Counted from the first letter of the stretch, positions 1-14,473 are shown. The stretch is DNA of 64,000 nucleotides from Prinia subflava (GCF_021018805.1 NC_086283.1:56986775-57050774); one strand, 5' to 3'. Translations and numbers: made by a program. Notes: generated by a model from the letters alone, not told the origin.

Positions 1-1836
1 ATCATTATCTGTTAGATCACTATACTGCTTCCTGCAGCAAGATGTCTCTCTTGTTACTCTCATATACCATAATATACAGGAGATCAGTAATGAGAAATAG
101 TAATTAACTAGATCCCAAAATCATACGTCCCTTTGTGGTTCACTGAAAACATATTCTTCCATGTCAAAAAGTGAAGAAAATGTTGAGGTAAACAGGTTCA
201 GTCATAAAGTAAACAGAAATCCACTGTGGCTAGAAGCAACTCTCAGCAGGCATTGTATTTCTACAAAGCATCAAAGTATCTGTGCAGTGCTTAGCAAAGT
301 TTGCTAGTTCTTGCAAGTGCTACAGTAGTGCAGAAACAGAAGATGTTATTTTATACAGATAAATACAACTAAGGAGGTATCAAGTGTTTTTGTCCCCTCT
401 TGAGTTTAGGTAAAAGAGCAACTACATGTGAACTTACTGCAACCTCATATGAAGTGACCTTTTATATACGATTCTTCCCAGTACCCACCATCTCCCCTTT
501 GCTGTACTAGCTTCTTCAGGCACATCTTGTGCCCTGAGGAATCATCACCTCCACCACATGAATAACTTGCTGCGTTTGTCTGTCTAAGCATCATGAAGAC
601 TTATACTGAAAATTTCCAGCAAAATTAAATTATCAGATTACTCTACTGAAAGTGTAAAATAAGACACAGCTTGGGGTACCACTTGAGTGTCTGTGGGGTC
701 TCTTTTTTTGTCAGGATGCCTCAGAGAACATTATACTCTGCAACACACTGAGGCTAGCCTGGATCATGGAATTTTCTGGGATGGTTGTGCTGGAGTGGAG
801 GCTGATATTTTGGTTTAGTTTGAGGAGAGATTTGCCAGGGATTCTCTCTGGCAAAACTGTGATCTTCTAGGAAATTGTGATGTTTAAGAAGTCCCAAACC
901 TCTTTTAGGTGTCCTCTAAGAAATTTTTCAGCAGGAAGTATCAGCATGGAAAAGAAAGACTGAAAAATATTTGATGGGCCAGCAGCATTCCCCAGACAAC
1001 ATTATAAGAAAGCTTGTAATAGAATGACTATTCCATTATTATACATTATTTAAAAAGGAATGTAGACCCAAGTAGACCAGTTGGATTAGGGTAATTTTTC
1101 TTTAAAGATCAGCTGGATGGGAATATTCCAGGTTTATATCAAAATATCTATTCGATGTATGTAGGTGAACCTACATCAGGACATAGCTTTGTACATTTTC
1201 ATGCAGTAAGGACAACTTCCTCTATTGCTTTATACAAATAAATCACATGCATGATCAATACAACAAATAAGGTACTTGAAACAAGCAAAAGAAGTTTAGA
1301 AGACAGCACTCACTGGGAAGCTACACAGATCCTCTCATGAAGAAATGAAGGGGACAGAAATGGGAAGACAGGTGATTTCAGAATTGCTCTATAGTTGAGA
1401 AGTATTCTTTTCTCCTGGGAAAAGAATGCATCATCTTCCTCTTGCTGCAAAAGGAGGAATATGCTCTTAGCTTGAGGAAAATGAGAACTACAATGAGACT
1501 CAGCCCTGTACAAATACCTTAGACAGATTAGCCTGGGTTGACCCCTGCTCATACTGCCTGATGCTCATCTACTGTGATTAAAATCCAAACTAGAGGCTAG
1601 TTTAATCCATATGCACCCTTCCATGACACCACTGATGTACATGCTTTAAGAACCCTATCCTAATCACTGAGAATTTTATGAGCAGGATCTGGCCAAAACC
1701 GAATTTTCCTGGGAAAACAATTTTCTTTTTTGGGGTCTTACTGTAGGTAACTCTTTTGTCCCTGTATGTATAAATAATTTTCAATGTGAAGACTGCCTGA
1801 GTTGTTTCAATGTCCTGGAGAAGAATGATTCTTTTC

Positions 1837-1855
1837 TTTTTTTTTTTTTTTTTTT
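1837..1855 (+). repeat. T homopolymer
   Basis: Nineteen consecutive T, preceded by CTTTTC. There is no element attached that I can recognise. Confidence 0.9.
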
Positions 1856-4800
1856 AATTTATGTAATTTCTAATGACCCATAACAGTTTCCATGGGCTTG
1901 GATGACTTTTAATGTATTAAAAAAAGATAGTAATGTACAAATAAAATGCAAGTTCAGGCTAAATTTTTTGTTTTCTTTTGTCTTGATGTGTGTGCATGTG
2001 GCTGTGATTAAGGCTTCGCATGAACCAGAATGCAGGTTAGATGACTTCTAAGTGTGTTAGTACTGTAAAATATATTCTCAGTTCTCAGTTATAATCCCCC
2101 ATAAGCAATGGCTGCATATTTCATGTAGCAGCAAGGACAACCATAAAATATGTGCTATATTCAGACAGTGCATTACCTTAAACTAGATGCCATTGCAAAC
2201 ACAATTAATGTCTCCTTCTTCTACTCCCTGTCTCAGATTGGTGTGTCTTTCATCCAAACAGCTTGTTACATTTTACAGAAGTTCTTTAGCCTAAATCCTA
2301 GCTCCACCTTATTCACCTGGGGAGTGTAGGCTGTGCATGTTTTCATACCAATCATACAATACAATTTAATGGAAGTTTAGCCCTGAGATCTTTGGTGGGT
2401 ATCTTAAATGTTATATTTTCTCTTACCTATGTAGCTAACAATAATTTTTGTGTGAGATACACTGGACGTATCTCTGTCGGTTTCACAAAGGCCAGCTTGC
2501 CTCTAGAATGCTCCTCCCAAAAAAGTCTGGGCAGAGGAACCGACTAATCCTACCATGATTTTCCTCCAGGAGATGTTTGTGCTTAACCCTACCCTCTTCT
2601 AAACCCCCATTACACAGCTCTGTATCAGCAGCAGCACTACTTCCAAAAATGGGAGTACTGCTAAAGGCAAGGCAAAGTTTTTCCAGCAATCTTACATTTC
2701 TAATCTTCTAAGGGGGCTTTATGAAACATGTAGTAACTATATAATAAAATATCTGTAAAGTAATAGAGCAGTAGTAAAGTAAATTGGAGTAGGAATGAGC
2801 TAGGTTTTTGCAGGTAAGCAAAGAGACTATAAAATAGGAGGAAATAGAATGAAGGTCACCATTTTTTTATCGGAAATCTAGTCCAGAGCTCCAAATCCAT
2901 TTTCACAAGGACAAAAATATATGTGTGACACGTGAGGAAATGAACTCTTCAGGGTGTGCTTTGGGAGTGCTCTAGGACAGAGGCATTTTGGAAAGAGGTG
3001 ATAATGGCCTTAAAAGGGCAGTGATGAGATTGTGGAACTCCTGTGTGTGGGTTCTGGAAAAAAGATATATTTGAAAATCAAAGAGCTCTTGGAAAATGTG
3101 AGCAGCTAAGCTAATTGTAGACACTTGGAAAATGGAAAGATGATGCCTTTTTTTCTTTATTTTTAAATAGGAGCTTTTGTAATCTGGCTTCTGTTCAAAG
3201 CACAAGGAAATATGTCTTGATTTCTGTGTCTGTTGTGTGCACTCTTCACAATCACAACCTGCAAAGCTAAAATAAAGAAAATCACTGGAAGGTAAAACGA
3301 AAATATGCCAAAATACTGCTTATCAGTCATTAGGAAGTGGCTTTTTTTGTGGATGGGTCCATACTGCTATTTCTATTTTTATCCATCCATCAAACAGAAG
3401 CTTAGGAAATACTCATGTATCTAACAGACAAAGATATCAGCTAGTAAACTTAAGTTGTAACTTCAAATTGTAGTAATTAAAATAATATAAATTATGGGGA
3501 AACTGCCAAAAGATGGCTTCAGAGTCCATTACCAGCTCCAGTAGACCCACGGTAGACAACGCTTTATGCTGATTTGATGTATGCAATGCCTGGTGTCATT
3601 TTAACTGAGGTTATAGCATTTCTATTATATATCTGACCAGATTCCATCTGAAATCCAGACTTCTTGTTCCAGTCAACACTCATCATCTGGAAGTAGTAAC
3701 TCTGTGAAAATGGTGCTATATGGTAGTGTTTCAGAGACAGTTCTTTATCTGAATCAACGCATGAATAATTTCTTTGTTTCATGTTTTGTTTCAAGGAATC
3801 AAGAAGAACCTAAAAGACTCTGAACTTGCTATGAAATATCTCCATACTATTGGTCACTAAGATCTACTGCAAGACCCATTCTTTTTATCTAAGGCTGATG
3901 AAGAACTAGACAGAGGGTTTAAATTGAAAACAGAAATTTGTATGCTTCTTCTCTGCAGTTGTGGCAAAGTTTTTTTCCAGCTCTCATTGTTTTTCTATTA
4001 TGTTTATTGCAGGACAGCCCTTCTGTTGATAACAGTGCCAGTTTTGTCTTAAACAGTGATGTGGTTATCTGTTGCACTTGTGTTTGGTGAAAATTAATGA
4101 TATCCTAAAGTGAATCTTGCTTTATACTGCACTTATATTTGCTACTTAATGCTGGAAAGCATGATTCATAAGTTGTAGACCTGAAATCCTCTTTGAAAGG
4201 AAAGCACAATCTTGCATAGACAGTTTTCTTTGGTTGGTATAGCATCTTCCTGTGATCTGTGGGACTCACATCTCGTTATGTCCTTTGGCAGGCAGGAGCT
4301 GTTCTGATACATAATGGACTTCAATTTCGTGCCAGAAGCAAACAGTAGACAGCAACAGGGAGAAGGCTCTAGAAAGTAACACAGTGCTGTCCAGAATCTT
4401 ACCTGCTTTACCTGTCCAGAAAGAGCTATCACACACAAAGTCTTTATCACCACTGTCTTTCCTGAGCTTTAGCAGCTCTTGAGACACTTAGTAAAAACAC
4501 CACAATATACTGAAAAAGCCAGAAGAAATCTACAACACTGAGTCTAGAACTGATTTCTTGAATCACATTTGAAAACTGTAGTTTAGTCAGCAGAAGATCT
4601 CGGTACACAAGCCATATCCTTGTCTTTTTCTTCCTTCGTTTAGGCCAACAATTAATCATGGCACAAGGGGTAAATGAGTGGGGGATTTCAGTGTAAACTG
4701 TGCTGGTGGACTGGTAAACATTTCTGGTATTGTTGCAAATAACCAACACAAGTGTAAGGAATGGAAGTTTAGCTTTAGGCCTGTATGTTTACCATTACGA

Positions 4801-5122
4801 TTTTAAACTGTTTATAAGAAGAAGAGTGCTTTAAATGTTCCTGAGGAGGTGGGCAAAACCACAGGGCTGCTAAGGGTTTAACTGAGATAAAGTGTTTGCC
4901 TTAAGATTCAGAGAAACGTGGTCATTTTGCAGGCATGGTTTGTCATTTAAAACATTGCTGTTGACATTGTGTTGTGACACCATCCTAAAACATTTATGGT
5001 AACTCCAGAAATGAGGTGTATTAGGAGCTAGAAGGCAACATCTGGTTTCTTCCTTATCACTGTGTCCTCAAACAGCTAATTCAGAGTTTTCCATGTAAAA
5101 TAACAGTGAAATCTCATCAACA

Positions 5123-5163
5123 TCCCTCCACCCTCTTCCCCCCCCCCACCCTCTCCACCCCCC
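5123..5163 (+). repeat. C-rich low-complexity tract
   Basis: About 40 bases almost wholly C with a few T and A, including a run of ten C at 5138-5147. The opposite strand is G-rich enough for a quadruplex. Confidence 0.85.
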
Positions 5164-7534
5164 TATTTTTATTGGAGATGTTAAGACGTGGATTTAAGTG
5201 TCTTTCAATGCAGCCCTAGATCCAGGATGCATAGCAGTAGGTGAAAGTGTCTGTTCATGGTGAGCAATATAAAGTTGACTGGAGTTTTCCACTACGTAAG
5301 CCACTGGATAAAAGTAAGGTGGATCTGGGTGCTGTTTTCCTGAATGCTGGAAACCGGATGTGCCACCTCCTACATGTCTGCCAAGAGACCTGGTCTGGCA
5401 GCTGCCTTCCATGTTGGGTACCTTGGAGTCCATAGCTCAAATTCTTCCTCTGCATGACAGGGGACAAAACAGCTCTTATCACCATCAAGAGTTCTCCAAG
5501 AGATCAGGAACATGTTCTGGTTTGAGATTATTTTCTATCCTGTTTAATCCTGCAGAGTAAACTAGGAATCTCTAACTGGATTATACAGTGCTGGTATGGG
5601 ACAGCAAAGACCTTGGTTCCAGTCAGTGTTCCAAGGTATTTTTAAACATCCTGTGAGGTTTGGCACCCTGACTTAGGATTTGTAAACATGTGATGATGGC
5701 AAGTCAGAAACCAAGCTTTGCTGCCAAAACAGGTGGGGAAGGACATTAGAAAGACGAAGTTCCTCACCTTGGTGAAAGGAATCTTCACAGTTCTGGTCAA
5801 CCTCCACTCAGCAGCAGTCCACAGTAGCCTGCTGTTACCTGAGGAGGAGCTTTCACCTTGAGACCATACAGCAGAAAAGGACAAATACTTAGCTTGTGAC
5901 TAAGACAGCCTGAAGTTAAAAAAAAATAGAATGAAAATAATTTTTTGTTGTTGTTGTTTTTATTTGGTAAAACTGAGTGCTCCAAAAGTGCATTTCAGGC
6001 TGACATCTGAGTTTATTAGCAAGAGGAACACAAGGACGAATGTAAACAAGACAGCTGTCTTCACCTGGGAACGCTCTCTCACTTATTAACATGCTGATCT
6101 GATTGCTTTTTTTGTTAGGATGGTACAAAGAAGGCTATTTCACCATGGTAAACTTCTACAGCACTGAACTGCCAACAAATTACATGTCTATTTGAACAAT
6201 CTTTAATTTCAATAAAACAGACCAACTATGAAGGAAAAGGCCACCATCCTTATCCCATGTCATTGGTTTTGCTCTTTAACCTTGTCTTCTCCACAGCTAG
6301 ATCCGATGCCTGTCTTTTTCTGCATGTACTACTCAGAAGGGACCACGTAATTGTGTGTGACTTTCATGTGCGAGTGGGTGTAGCCTCTCTCACGCTGCCC
6401 TGAAATCAGCCCTCACCAGCTGGTGTTTTGCTGTCAGCAAACGTCTTTCTGGATTGCACTACTGAAGAGTCTGCAGTCTTCACTGTATTCATCCTTCCTT
6501 TGTCCCTGAGCCTCAAACACATTTTAGAGAGTTATTTCCCAAGCTTTTGACCAGTATCCAACCCATTAAACTTCCTAAGTATCGCAGATGCTCTGTTACT
6601 GAAGCAGTATGTAGGAAAATATATTCCATGTCATGGAGCATCTCCCATGAAATGAGGAAAACGTTGATAAACTGGAGAAGGAAGATGCCCTTAACATAAA
6701 TGATTTGAGGTAGACATGACCTCTGCCAAGTTCCTGGAGGAATTCCTCTGATTTAGAAACTCTGTCAATGAGGGCCCTCTAAACAACCCAAAGCTTGCTC
6801 GGGACCATCTTGGATGGAAAATATAGTTTAGTCTGTATCACACAGATGCTTTTCAAGTCATTATAAATTATTTTAATGTAGGAGTAGTCCTTCAAGACCA
6901 TGCTACGTGGGTCAGTATTTAGACTGAGCAGTTAGATTTTACTTTTCAACTCTTGACTCCAGCTTTGGTAGTAATGGAGTGTTTTCTAGCTGCTGTAAAT
7001 GTGGGGGGTTATTTGATTTGCCAAGCTTACTTTAGCTGATGAGCTGATGAGGAAGAACTATCAGTGCAGTTATAAACAATCCGTCATAAACATATAGCTA
7101 ACGTCTACCTAGAACACAGACCGCAGACCTGGAAACACTGCTGAGATCATAGCCAGACCCATAGCAATATGATTGCAAGAAAAAGACAATTAATTACTGA
7201 CTGAGAGGTTCAGTTAGCAGTAATAAAACATGCCTCTTTATATAGCAAAATACCAGCTTAATTATCTCTGATATAAAGGACAGTTGTATGTGTCTAATGG
7301 CCTCTGATCCTTCCTGGAGGGAAAGACAGTTTATTGTTTGCTCATTCCAATTATCTGTTGAAATAACCTGGAATCATCAATTCTGTTCTTACTTTCCTTT
7401 CTTTCTCTTGAAATTAAAAATAATTTAAAAAATCTACTTGTCCAGACATTTATATATGAAGTTTTGCTGAAGAAAAACATATTCTAGTTTAGAAAATTCG
7501 TATCCTAAAATTCATAACTCTAAAAAGACACGTA

Positions 7535-7652
7535 TCAATTTATGTATAAATTTACATTTATATACAAATATATCTGTGTATGTACATATAAAAGTACAAA
7601 GTAACATATACATACATGCAATATATGTGCTTTTATACACACACACTCTCAC
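7535..7652 (+). repeat. AT-rich TATA/TACA low-complexity region
   Basis: Irregular alternation of TATA, TACATA and ATGTA units ending in ACACACAC. Both strands look alike here, so it could extrude short hairpins. Nothing else is visible. Confidence 0.7.
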
Positions 7653-8017
7653 GTGTGCATCCACATTACCACTCTGATAGTCATAGTAGTCATTCTCTGA
7701 GAAAAATCACATGAAGAACTTTCAAACTGGCAGTCATCTTTAAAAATACTCTCTTCTCAGAGTACAGTGGTACACTAGCGGAAGGATGGACTCAGCTCAT
7801 TTTGTGAATGAGCTTTGGTCTCAAACTCCTCATGGTGAGAATTTGCCTGTATGATCTCTCCATTGTCTTACCAATAAAGCCTGCAAAAATAAAAAGTTTA
7901 TCAACAGCACTGCATTGAACCTGCAGGTGAGCCCATGCCAAGGGCAGGGAATATTAGAGGATCTGAGTTTATTTTAGACTGTGGATCACAAAAAGAAAGC
8001 AGAATACCTGGAAGATC

Positions 8018-8021
<4 letters not shown>

Positions 8022-8050
<29 letters not shown>
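8022..8050 (+). repeat. A homopolymer (29 A)
   Basis: Twenty-nine consecutive A. The sequence before it has no poly-A signal within 30 bases and no recognisable retrocopy, so it is listed only as a simple repeat. Confidence 0.9.
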
Positions 8051-8052
<2 letters not shown>

Positions 8053-8164
8053 TAATGTAAAATATTATGGAATAGAGTCAGACATTGATGCATAAGCCCA
8101 TGGAGTACGTATGAGGTTAGTAAGTTTGAGCTTACAGAGAAAGAAAAGTGGGAGGGACCCAATG

Positions 8165-8954
8165 AAAATCAAGAGAGACAAATGCAGATCCCTGCACTTG
8201 GGGAGGAACAATCCCAGGCACCAGCACAGGCTGGGGGAGACCTGCTGGAAAGCAGCTCTGTGGAGAAGGACTTGGGGGTCCTGGTGGACAATACGCTGTC
8301 CATGAGCCAGCAGTGTGTCCTGGGGGCCAGGAAGGCCAATGGGATCTTGGAGTGCATTAGGAAGAGCATTGCCTGCTGGTCAAGGGAGGTGATCCTGGCC
8401 CTCTGCTCAGCCCTGGTGAGGCACATCTGGAGTGCTGTGTCCAGTGCTGGGCTCCTCAGGACAAGAGAGATGTGGAGGTCCTAGAGTGGTTGCAGAGGAG
8501 GACTATGAAGGTGATTGGGACTGTATTTGTGTATGAAGCTTCACTTGTGTATAAGCTTCACTTATGAAGAAAAGCTGAGGGAGCTGGGCCTGTTCAACCT
8601 TAAGAAGAGATGTCTGAGAGGGGACCTTATCTATGCATACAAGTATCTGAAGAGAGAGTGTTGAGACAATGGAGCCAGCCTCATTTCGGTGGTCTTCAGC
8701 AACAGGGCCAGTGGGCATAAACTGAAACACAAGAACTTCTATATGAAGATGAGGAAAATCTTTATTTTGAGAGTGATAGAGCACTGGAACAGACTGATCA
8801 GAAAATTTGAGGAGTCTCTTCTTCTGCAGATGCTCAAAACCCTGGATACAACCCTGAGCAGTCTGCTTAGATGAACTGGCTCTAGCAGGGGGATTAGACT
8901 AGACATCTACAGAGACCCCTTCCAACCCCAGCCATTCCGTGACTTTGTGATTCT
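8165..8954 (+). mobile_element. CR1 LINE, 5'-truncated copy
   Basis: Seen: recognisable remains of the C-terminal part of the CR1 ORF2 reverse-transcriptase protein, including LGVLVDN, SMSQQCVLGARKANGILECI and SREVILALCSALV, followed by the GNGHKL-like and HWNRL-like tail segments and the 3' end with CCTTCCAACCCC and an ATTCTGTG-type ending. The frame is broken by shifts; a short duplication near 8528-8565 repeats an AAGCTTCACTT-like stretch. Known: CR1 is the main avian LINE, typically 5' truncated and lacking a poly-A tail. The copy is dead. A run of 29 A lies 115 bases upstream and appears unrelated. Confidence 0.92.
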
Positions 8955-11900
8955 GGTGGATTACTGTACTGTAATCATTCCGCAGTCTTGCCTCAATAAT
9001 GAGGAATGACTCAGCACAGTTTTTCTCCAAGCATATATTACGTGTGGAATTCCTCATAATATAGACTTCAGTTTCTTAGCCTTTAGCATGCACCAGGGAC
9101 AAGCAGTGAAACCTAGCAAACCCCACTTCAGAATACAAGTTCATACTTGGACACCTGGTTCTTGATTCAGGAAGATGTTTAACACTTCCTAACTCTTGCT
9201 GATTTCTAAGAAATTAATTCTTGCAAGTTAGAATGTGTATCTGCAAGTACTTTGAAGAATCCATTAATAACAGCTTATGTTCTCATCACACATCCCCTGT
9301 TCAGGTTAATCACATTTATGAAGTTCATTAGAAATATAAAATTACTCATTGATCAAACAGCCATGAAAAATCAAACATATTTAAAACATAAATTGCATTT
9401 GTGGAAATTGTTATGTGCCAGTGGCCATTCTGTTCAGAATTGCTAAAACTCATACCATAATTTACTCATCGTAAATTATTCACTCGTTTGTAATAAACAA
9501 GTAGTTTTCACCACAAATCTTGGACTGTTCTTCTAAAGGAAAGAGATATAAACTGAAAATTGGAAGGATTCTGGTAAATGGCTGTTGAGGCACTGTTTTC
9601 TGTGTCATCCAGGTCTGAAGCTGAATATTTTGAAGACATTTTATTAGATACTAAAAACAAATAATAAAAGACTGAATTGACTCTAAACCAGAGTTCAGTT
9701 AGGTAAAATGGGAGCTGTGTCAACCCTACATCAAAGAGCAGAATATATTCAAAAGACTGTTCAGGTAAAGGTCTGGAGTAACTGGGAAATCAAATTTATT
9801 ATAATATTAGGACTGTAAAAATAGTGGTTAATTTATGCCCTATAAACATCTAAGTATTTGCATCCTAAAACTGGGTAGTAATGGATCCTGTCTGGGTCCA
9901 TATATACAGTCATTAGAAAGTTCCATTGTTTCTGAGGAATGATGGTAATGGAATGATAAAGGGACATTAAAAAAGAAAGAGAAAGACATATTACCCGTAA
10001 GAACCAAAACAGAACATGGCAAATGGTACAGAATGGTCTTATTGCAGGTGTGTGGCAGTCATACTTCACTCTTCAGGAGGTACCCAACACAACTTGATTG
10101 TCTTCCACCGCTGGAGACACTCTAGAGATACTGCATCTCTGGGGACACTGCTCCCTTAGTGGGGCCAAGCCTTAAGAAATCAATTTATATTAGTTGGTGG
10201 TAGTCTTGATAGGATAAATCTTGTTAAAGTTAGTCCCTTCCTTTGCCTTCTTTCAGCACTCTTTTCTCTGAAACATATAAGACATCCCTGGGGACCTAAA
10301 GAGAAGCAAAAGACATCCCTGGGAAGTAAATGGAACAAAAGACAGACAAACCAGTCACATCTTTGATAGCATGAGGATGAGCCTAAATGCTAAGTTTTTA
10401 GATACACAATACTGTAGAGTATAAAGTTGTGGGAGCCGCTATCTATGCAGTGTGAAAATGAGGAGAGAACCCAGGCACAGGGCAAGACCTTGTGATGGTT
10501 ATCCTCAAAGAAATCTATTTCTTGAAGTTCATTTGACTATCCTTGTCAACGTATACAAAAATGGGCTTTTTTCAGTTTAAGAATGAAATTAAATAATGCT
10601 CTACACTACATGGGGCTCTAGGCTTAGATCCTCAAAGATATTTGTCTTTGTAAATCTGGTGCCTGCATAGTGAATTCGCACTTTACACTTTGGATTAGAA
10701 ATGCCCTCAGTTGCTTTGTTCAGGCACTCTTTTGAGTCAGCTGTTCAGGTGGAGGTGTCCTCATCACCCCAATGGAAGCTGCCACTTCTGGAATTCTGCT
10801 GGCAGAAAGGTTTTCTGATATGCTGTAGGCAAAAACAGCTGGCATAATACAAACCTAAGCCACGTAGTTTACACATGTAAACCAGCCTGGATGGTTTTCT
10901 TTGAGGTGGTGTTAAGCACCTTGGGGATGTTAACATCATCGTCTGGCTCAGCTCAGTGCAGTGCCAGAATCTGTCTGTGGCTGTAAGGCATGGCACCAGC
11001 ACCATCACACTGACTGCAATGACTTAGCCTGCAGCTGGCCTTCAAGATCCAAACTGGAATAATGTGCAAGCAGAGCTGACACCTTAAAAATGTTGAAAGA
11101 GAACCTAGAAAAAAGTAATCTATAATATGACAGCTGAGACAGGAAAAACAAAAACTCTGTTGAAACAGGGGAGAGTCTTCTATTATTTCAGCTTTGTTTA
11201 CTCTTACATTATGGTAAGAATACGGTCTTGCCTATTTTGGAAACACCATTCTGGGGACCATGGTATGCTTTTCTTCTCACAGGGCAGCTAGGTGTCCCAG
11301 GAGATTTGCAGTAGACCTTTTCCCATTCCTGACTCAGGCAGGCTCCCTTCCTCATAAGATTATAACTGTTCATAACATGAGGAGAAGTTTTGCTCAAGAG
11401 ATTTGACAGACTGTGTCTACAAGACACTGACAGCATGAAATTCACAGTGTAACAGGCAGAGCACAGAATCATGCAGAGGGTATGTGAATGTGTCTGCAGC
11501 AGGGCTAGTTAGAAGAAAAATTAGTTTACATCAGGACCCACTCACAAACAGACTGCACAGAGCTCTATTTGCAGGTTGGCCATCTCCTGGGCCAAAATGG
11601 TGGTGATTTGGATCCTCACCCCTACCTAACTTCAACATTGGTATTTGATTTTTTTGTGCTTTTTAAAGACTAGTTCATGCTAAAATTGAAAAATAAGTGT
11701 GCTTTTTGGGTGTAATTTTCAGAGGTCAAAACTGGAAATTCAAAACTCTGGAAGACAATAAATGCAGAGTTTTCACAGCCACCAGATAAAATACCCATTT
11801 CAGTGGAAGCTAGGCAGTATTACCCATATTTTAATTTAGAGTAATGTAACACAAAAGCAAAATACAGCCAGAAAACAAAGGAGTCAAAGATCCAGAAGCA

Positions 11901-13933
11901 ACTTAGCTACAGCAATCATCCACTCCCTAAATTTTAGTAAACTGTAGCCTCAAAGTAGCATTTGTCTTTTCTGTCAATAGCTTTTTTCTAGGTATCTATA
12001 TATAGCCACCTCCAAGGCGTCACGATTCAAAAATGAATGGAAAATCATGTCTCTTCATTGTCAACAGGAACCACATGGGGTAAAAGAAGTTGATGTTTCT
12101 CAACAGCTAGCTCCCCATTAATCCAAGTCCCCAGGTATTCCAGCCTTGTTGGCAAAGGCAGCCAGTTTCCATATGGATTGTGACAGACAAACACACTGCT
12201 GAATCAGACACCTCTGCCATCCATCCCCTGCAGATACAGATATGATCTGCCCACAGCAAGTGTGCTGAAACACTCCCAATGTACCTGGCCTCACAGTCAA
12301 CAGGCACCCCACAGACTGAGGAGGGCTGCTGAGTCCTTGGGTTGGGAACCTGCTATTCCCATCCTATGGGATGCTAAAAGCCTAATATATTGCTATCTAT
12401 TCAGCTTCAGTACACAACCACCTTTAGACAGTGTGACTCATCAGTGATCTGCTGTGACTTCTGACCAAATTCTATTTTGTGTCCTTTTACTTAAAAAAAT
12501 AACTTCTCAACTTTGAAGACTGATTTGATTTCTCGAAACTACAATATTGATTTTTTTTTCTTTGCCCTTCTGCTTATATTTGCTGTTATAATGGACGGGC
12601 AATGTAAAAGTGATAGTTAGAGCAGGTACTGAACTAAAAGACAGTGAAATAGAACTGACTCCATAGCACCTTCCAGCCTTTCCTATAATCACAAATACAC
12701 CTGATTGTCTGTAAAGAGCTTGTTGCCTTTTTGTTTTTTTAATCTGGTTGCTCTTGGGGCTCTGGGCCATCAAATAACATGGTGCAAAAGTATCAGGCAC
12801 AAAACCTGAAGGTGAATCATAGATAGGTCTTATTCTAATTTACAGTTAGCACTCCAAGTCTTGAGCTCTGGCATCTGTATTTGCAGCAAATCAAAATGTT
12901 ACTGCTCCCAGCTGTCTGCCAGAAGATGTTACTCCCATGGTGGAGTGAGAGACACACAGGTGCCTACAACACAGCCCAGTATATTCCTCAGAGTGTTAAT
13001 CAGGAGGGTGGAAGGCAGAGCATGATTATTCCTTAACCTACAGCAGATGAAACCACCAGAACTTATGATTCAAAGTCCAAGTAACCCAGCTGCACCTTGC
13101 AGATAGTGTGAAACGGCCTTCAAGGCTTCATACAATTACAGGAGCAGTGCTACTGTGCCTCAGTGAAAAGGAGATTCCTAATCCATTTAGAAATAACCCC
13201 AGCTTTATAGATTCAAAAGAAATCCAGCTATGCTGTGACTGAAACCGCTCAAGTCGTATAGTGAATTCATACCAAATTCATACCAAACGCATGAGGTGGT
13301 TGGAAGAATCTGGAGGAAAACCAACTGTTTTGAGTATTACAAAATTACAAGACACAACTGAACTGGATATATTTTTTTTAGAAGTTTCAAGTCTCTTGTG
13401 CATGTCTTCACTTTTTGAACAAAAACTTAAAATCAATTCTCCATAGATTTGCTGTGCTTTCAAGGTGCATTAAAAAAGGTTGCATGGCTTTCCTCTGAGT
13501 TTCTTGAAGCTTTTGTAACTATCTACCAGCTTGATGTCAGAAGACATTGCATGTATTCCTCTTTCTACAAAAGTGATTGACTACTTCAAGTGGATAATCG
13601 ATTGGACAGATGACTTAGCAGTCAGCTGACCAGTCCAGTATCCATCTGATTGATGATTTTTCCCTTTCTTTCCTGGTAAAGTGAAGCAGATAAGTGTCTC
13701 TTTTGTTGCTGTGGGAGCTCCAAGGCCTAATGTAGCCTTTTAGTTAGGTAATTTCACCTTTGAGACAGGAAAAATGGGTCTTTGCAGTCAATGTGTACAG
13801 GTGCAAATGAAAGATAAAGACTTCACAAGGTGGGAAGCTGAATAAAGGCTGGAGGATAGATGGCTTGAATCAAATCAAATTCTCATTTTGGCTGACAGGC
13901 AAAGCACCCACAGGCCTTTCTGCTCCTGCAGCT
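8955..13933. other. Unique sequence, no gene seen
   Basis: AT-rich with slightly GC-richer patches around 10.7-11.5 and 12.1-12.4 kb. Only the 31-bp duplication at 10.3 kb stands out. Confidence 0.5.
10279..10340 (+). repeat. Two-copy 31-bp imperfect direct repeat
   Basis: AAGACATCCCTGGG occurs twice, 31 bases apart, each followed by a purine-rich stretch ending in ACAAAAG or GCAAAAG. It is a local duplication. Confidence 0.7.
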
Positions 13934-14110
13934 CAGAATCACAGCATGAACAGAATCACTGAAGTCAGAAGAGACCTCTGAGATCATCAAATGCAGCTGT
14001 CAACCCCCACTACCACTGTAACCCCTAAACTACACCACGCAGCACCAGATTTAGACGCCTCTTGAACACCTCCAGGGATGGTGACTCCAGCACCTTTCCG
14101 TGCACTTAAC
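13934..14110 (-). mobile_element. CR1 LINE 3' fragment
   Basis: On the + strand the sequence runs AGAATCACAG, then AGAGACCTCTGAGATCATCAAATGC, then a stretch matching the usual CR1 3' region up to CTCCAGGGATGGTGACTCCA. It is the reverse complement of a CR1 3' end. Similarity fades after about 14100. It is short and diverged, and is followed within 370 bases by an LTR insertion. Confidence 0.8.
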
Positions 14111-14473
14111 ATTGGAAAGGACAGCACCATCACCAATCTTTGGCAACGCTTGGGAAATCTTTGCTAGGAAGGGAAACGTCTAGAAACGTCATATTCATAC
14201 TCACAGTTTCCTGCATACATCTCATATGGTTTGGGGATGCTGATCCCAAGCCTAATTGTCCATACAAACACCAGTTTGAAAACTGAGGCCTAAGGGACAA
14301 CCAGAGACAGACTTTCAAAGTTCAGGGGGTCCTCTGTGACTGAATAGAGTCAGTGTCGGAGTACAGTGATAGCATGGCAGCTGGCACCTACGGAAGAACA
14401 GGACACATCTATGACAAGCTGCTGAATGGTGGAAAGATGCAGGCACCTTTTAGGAACAGTGCAACCATATTCT
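14111..14473. other. Unique sequence between CR1 scrap and LTR
   Basis: No gene or repeat recognised. The first 60 bases may be a worn extension of the CR1 fragment. Confidence 0.45.

Larger units (their letters stand above)
1..8021. other. Unique AT-rich sequence, no gene seen
   Basis: Apart from the T run, the C-rich tract and the AT-rich patch listed separately, I see no gene, RNA or recognisable element. Open frames are all short (100 codons or fewer) and on mixed strands. If the NRG1 reading is right this is probably intron of a longer isoform. Confidence 0.55.
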
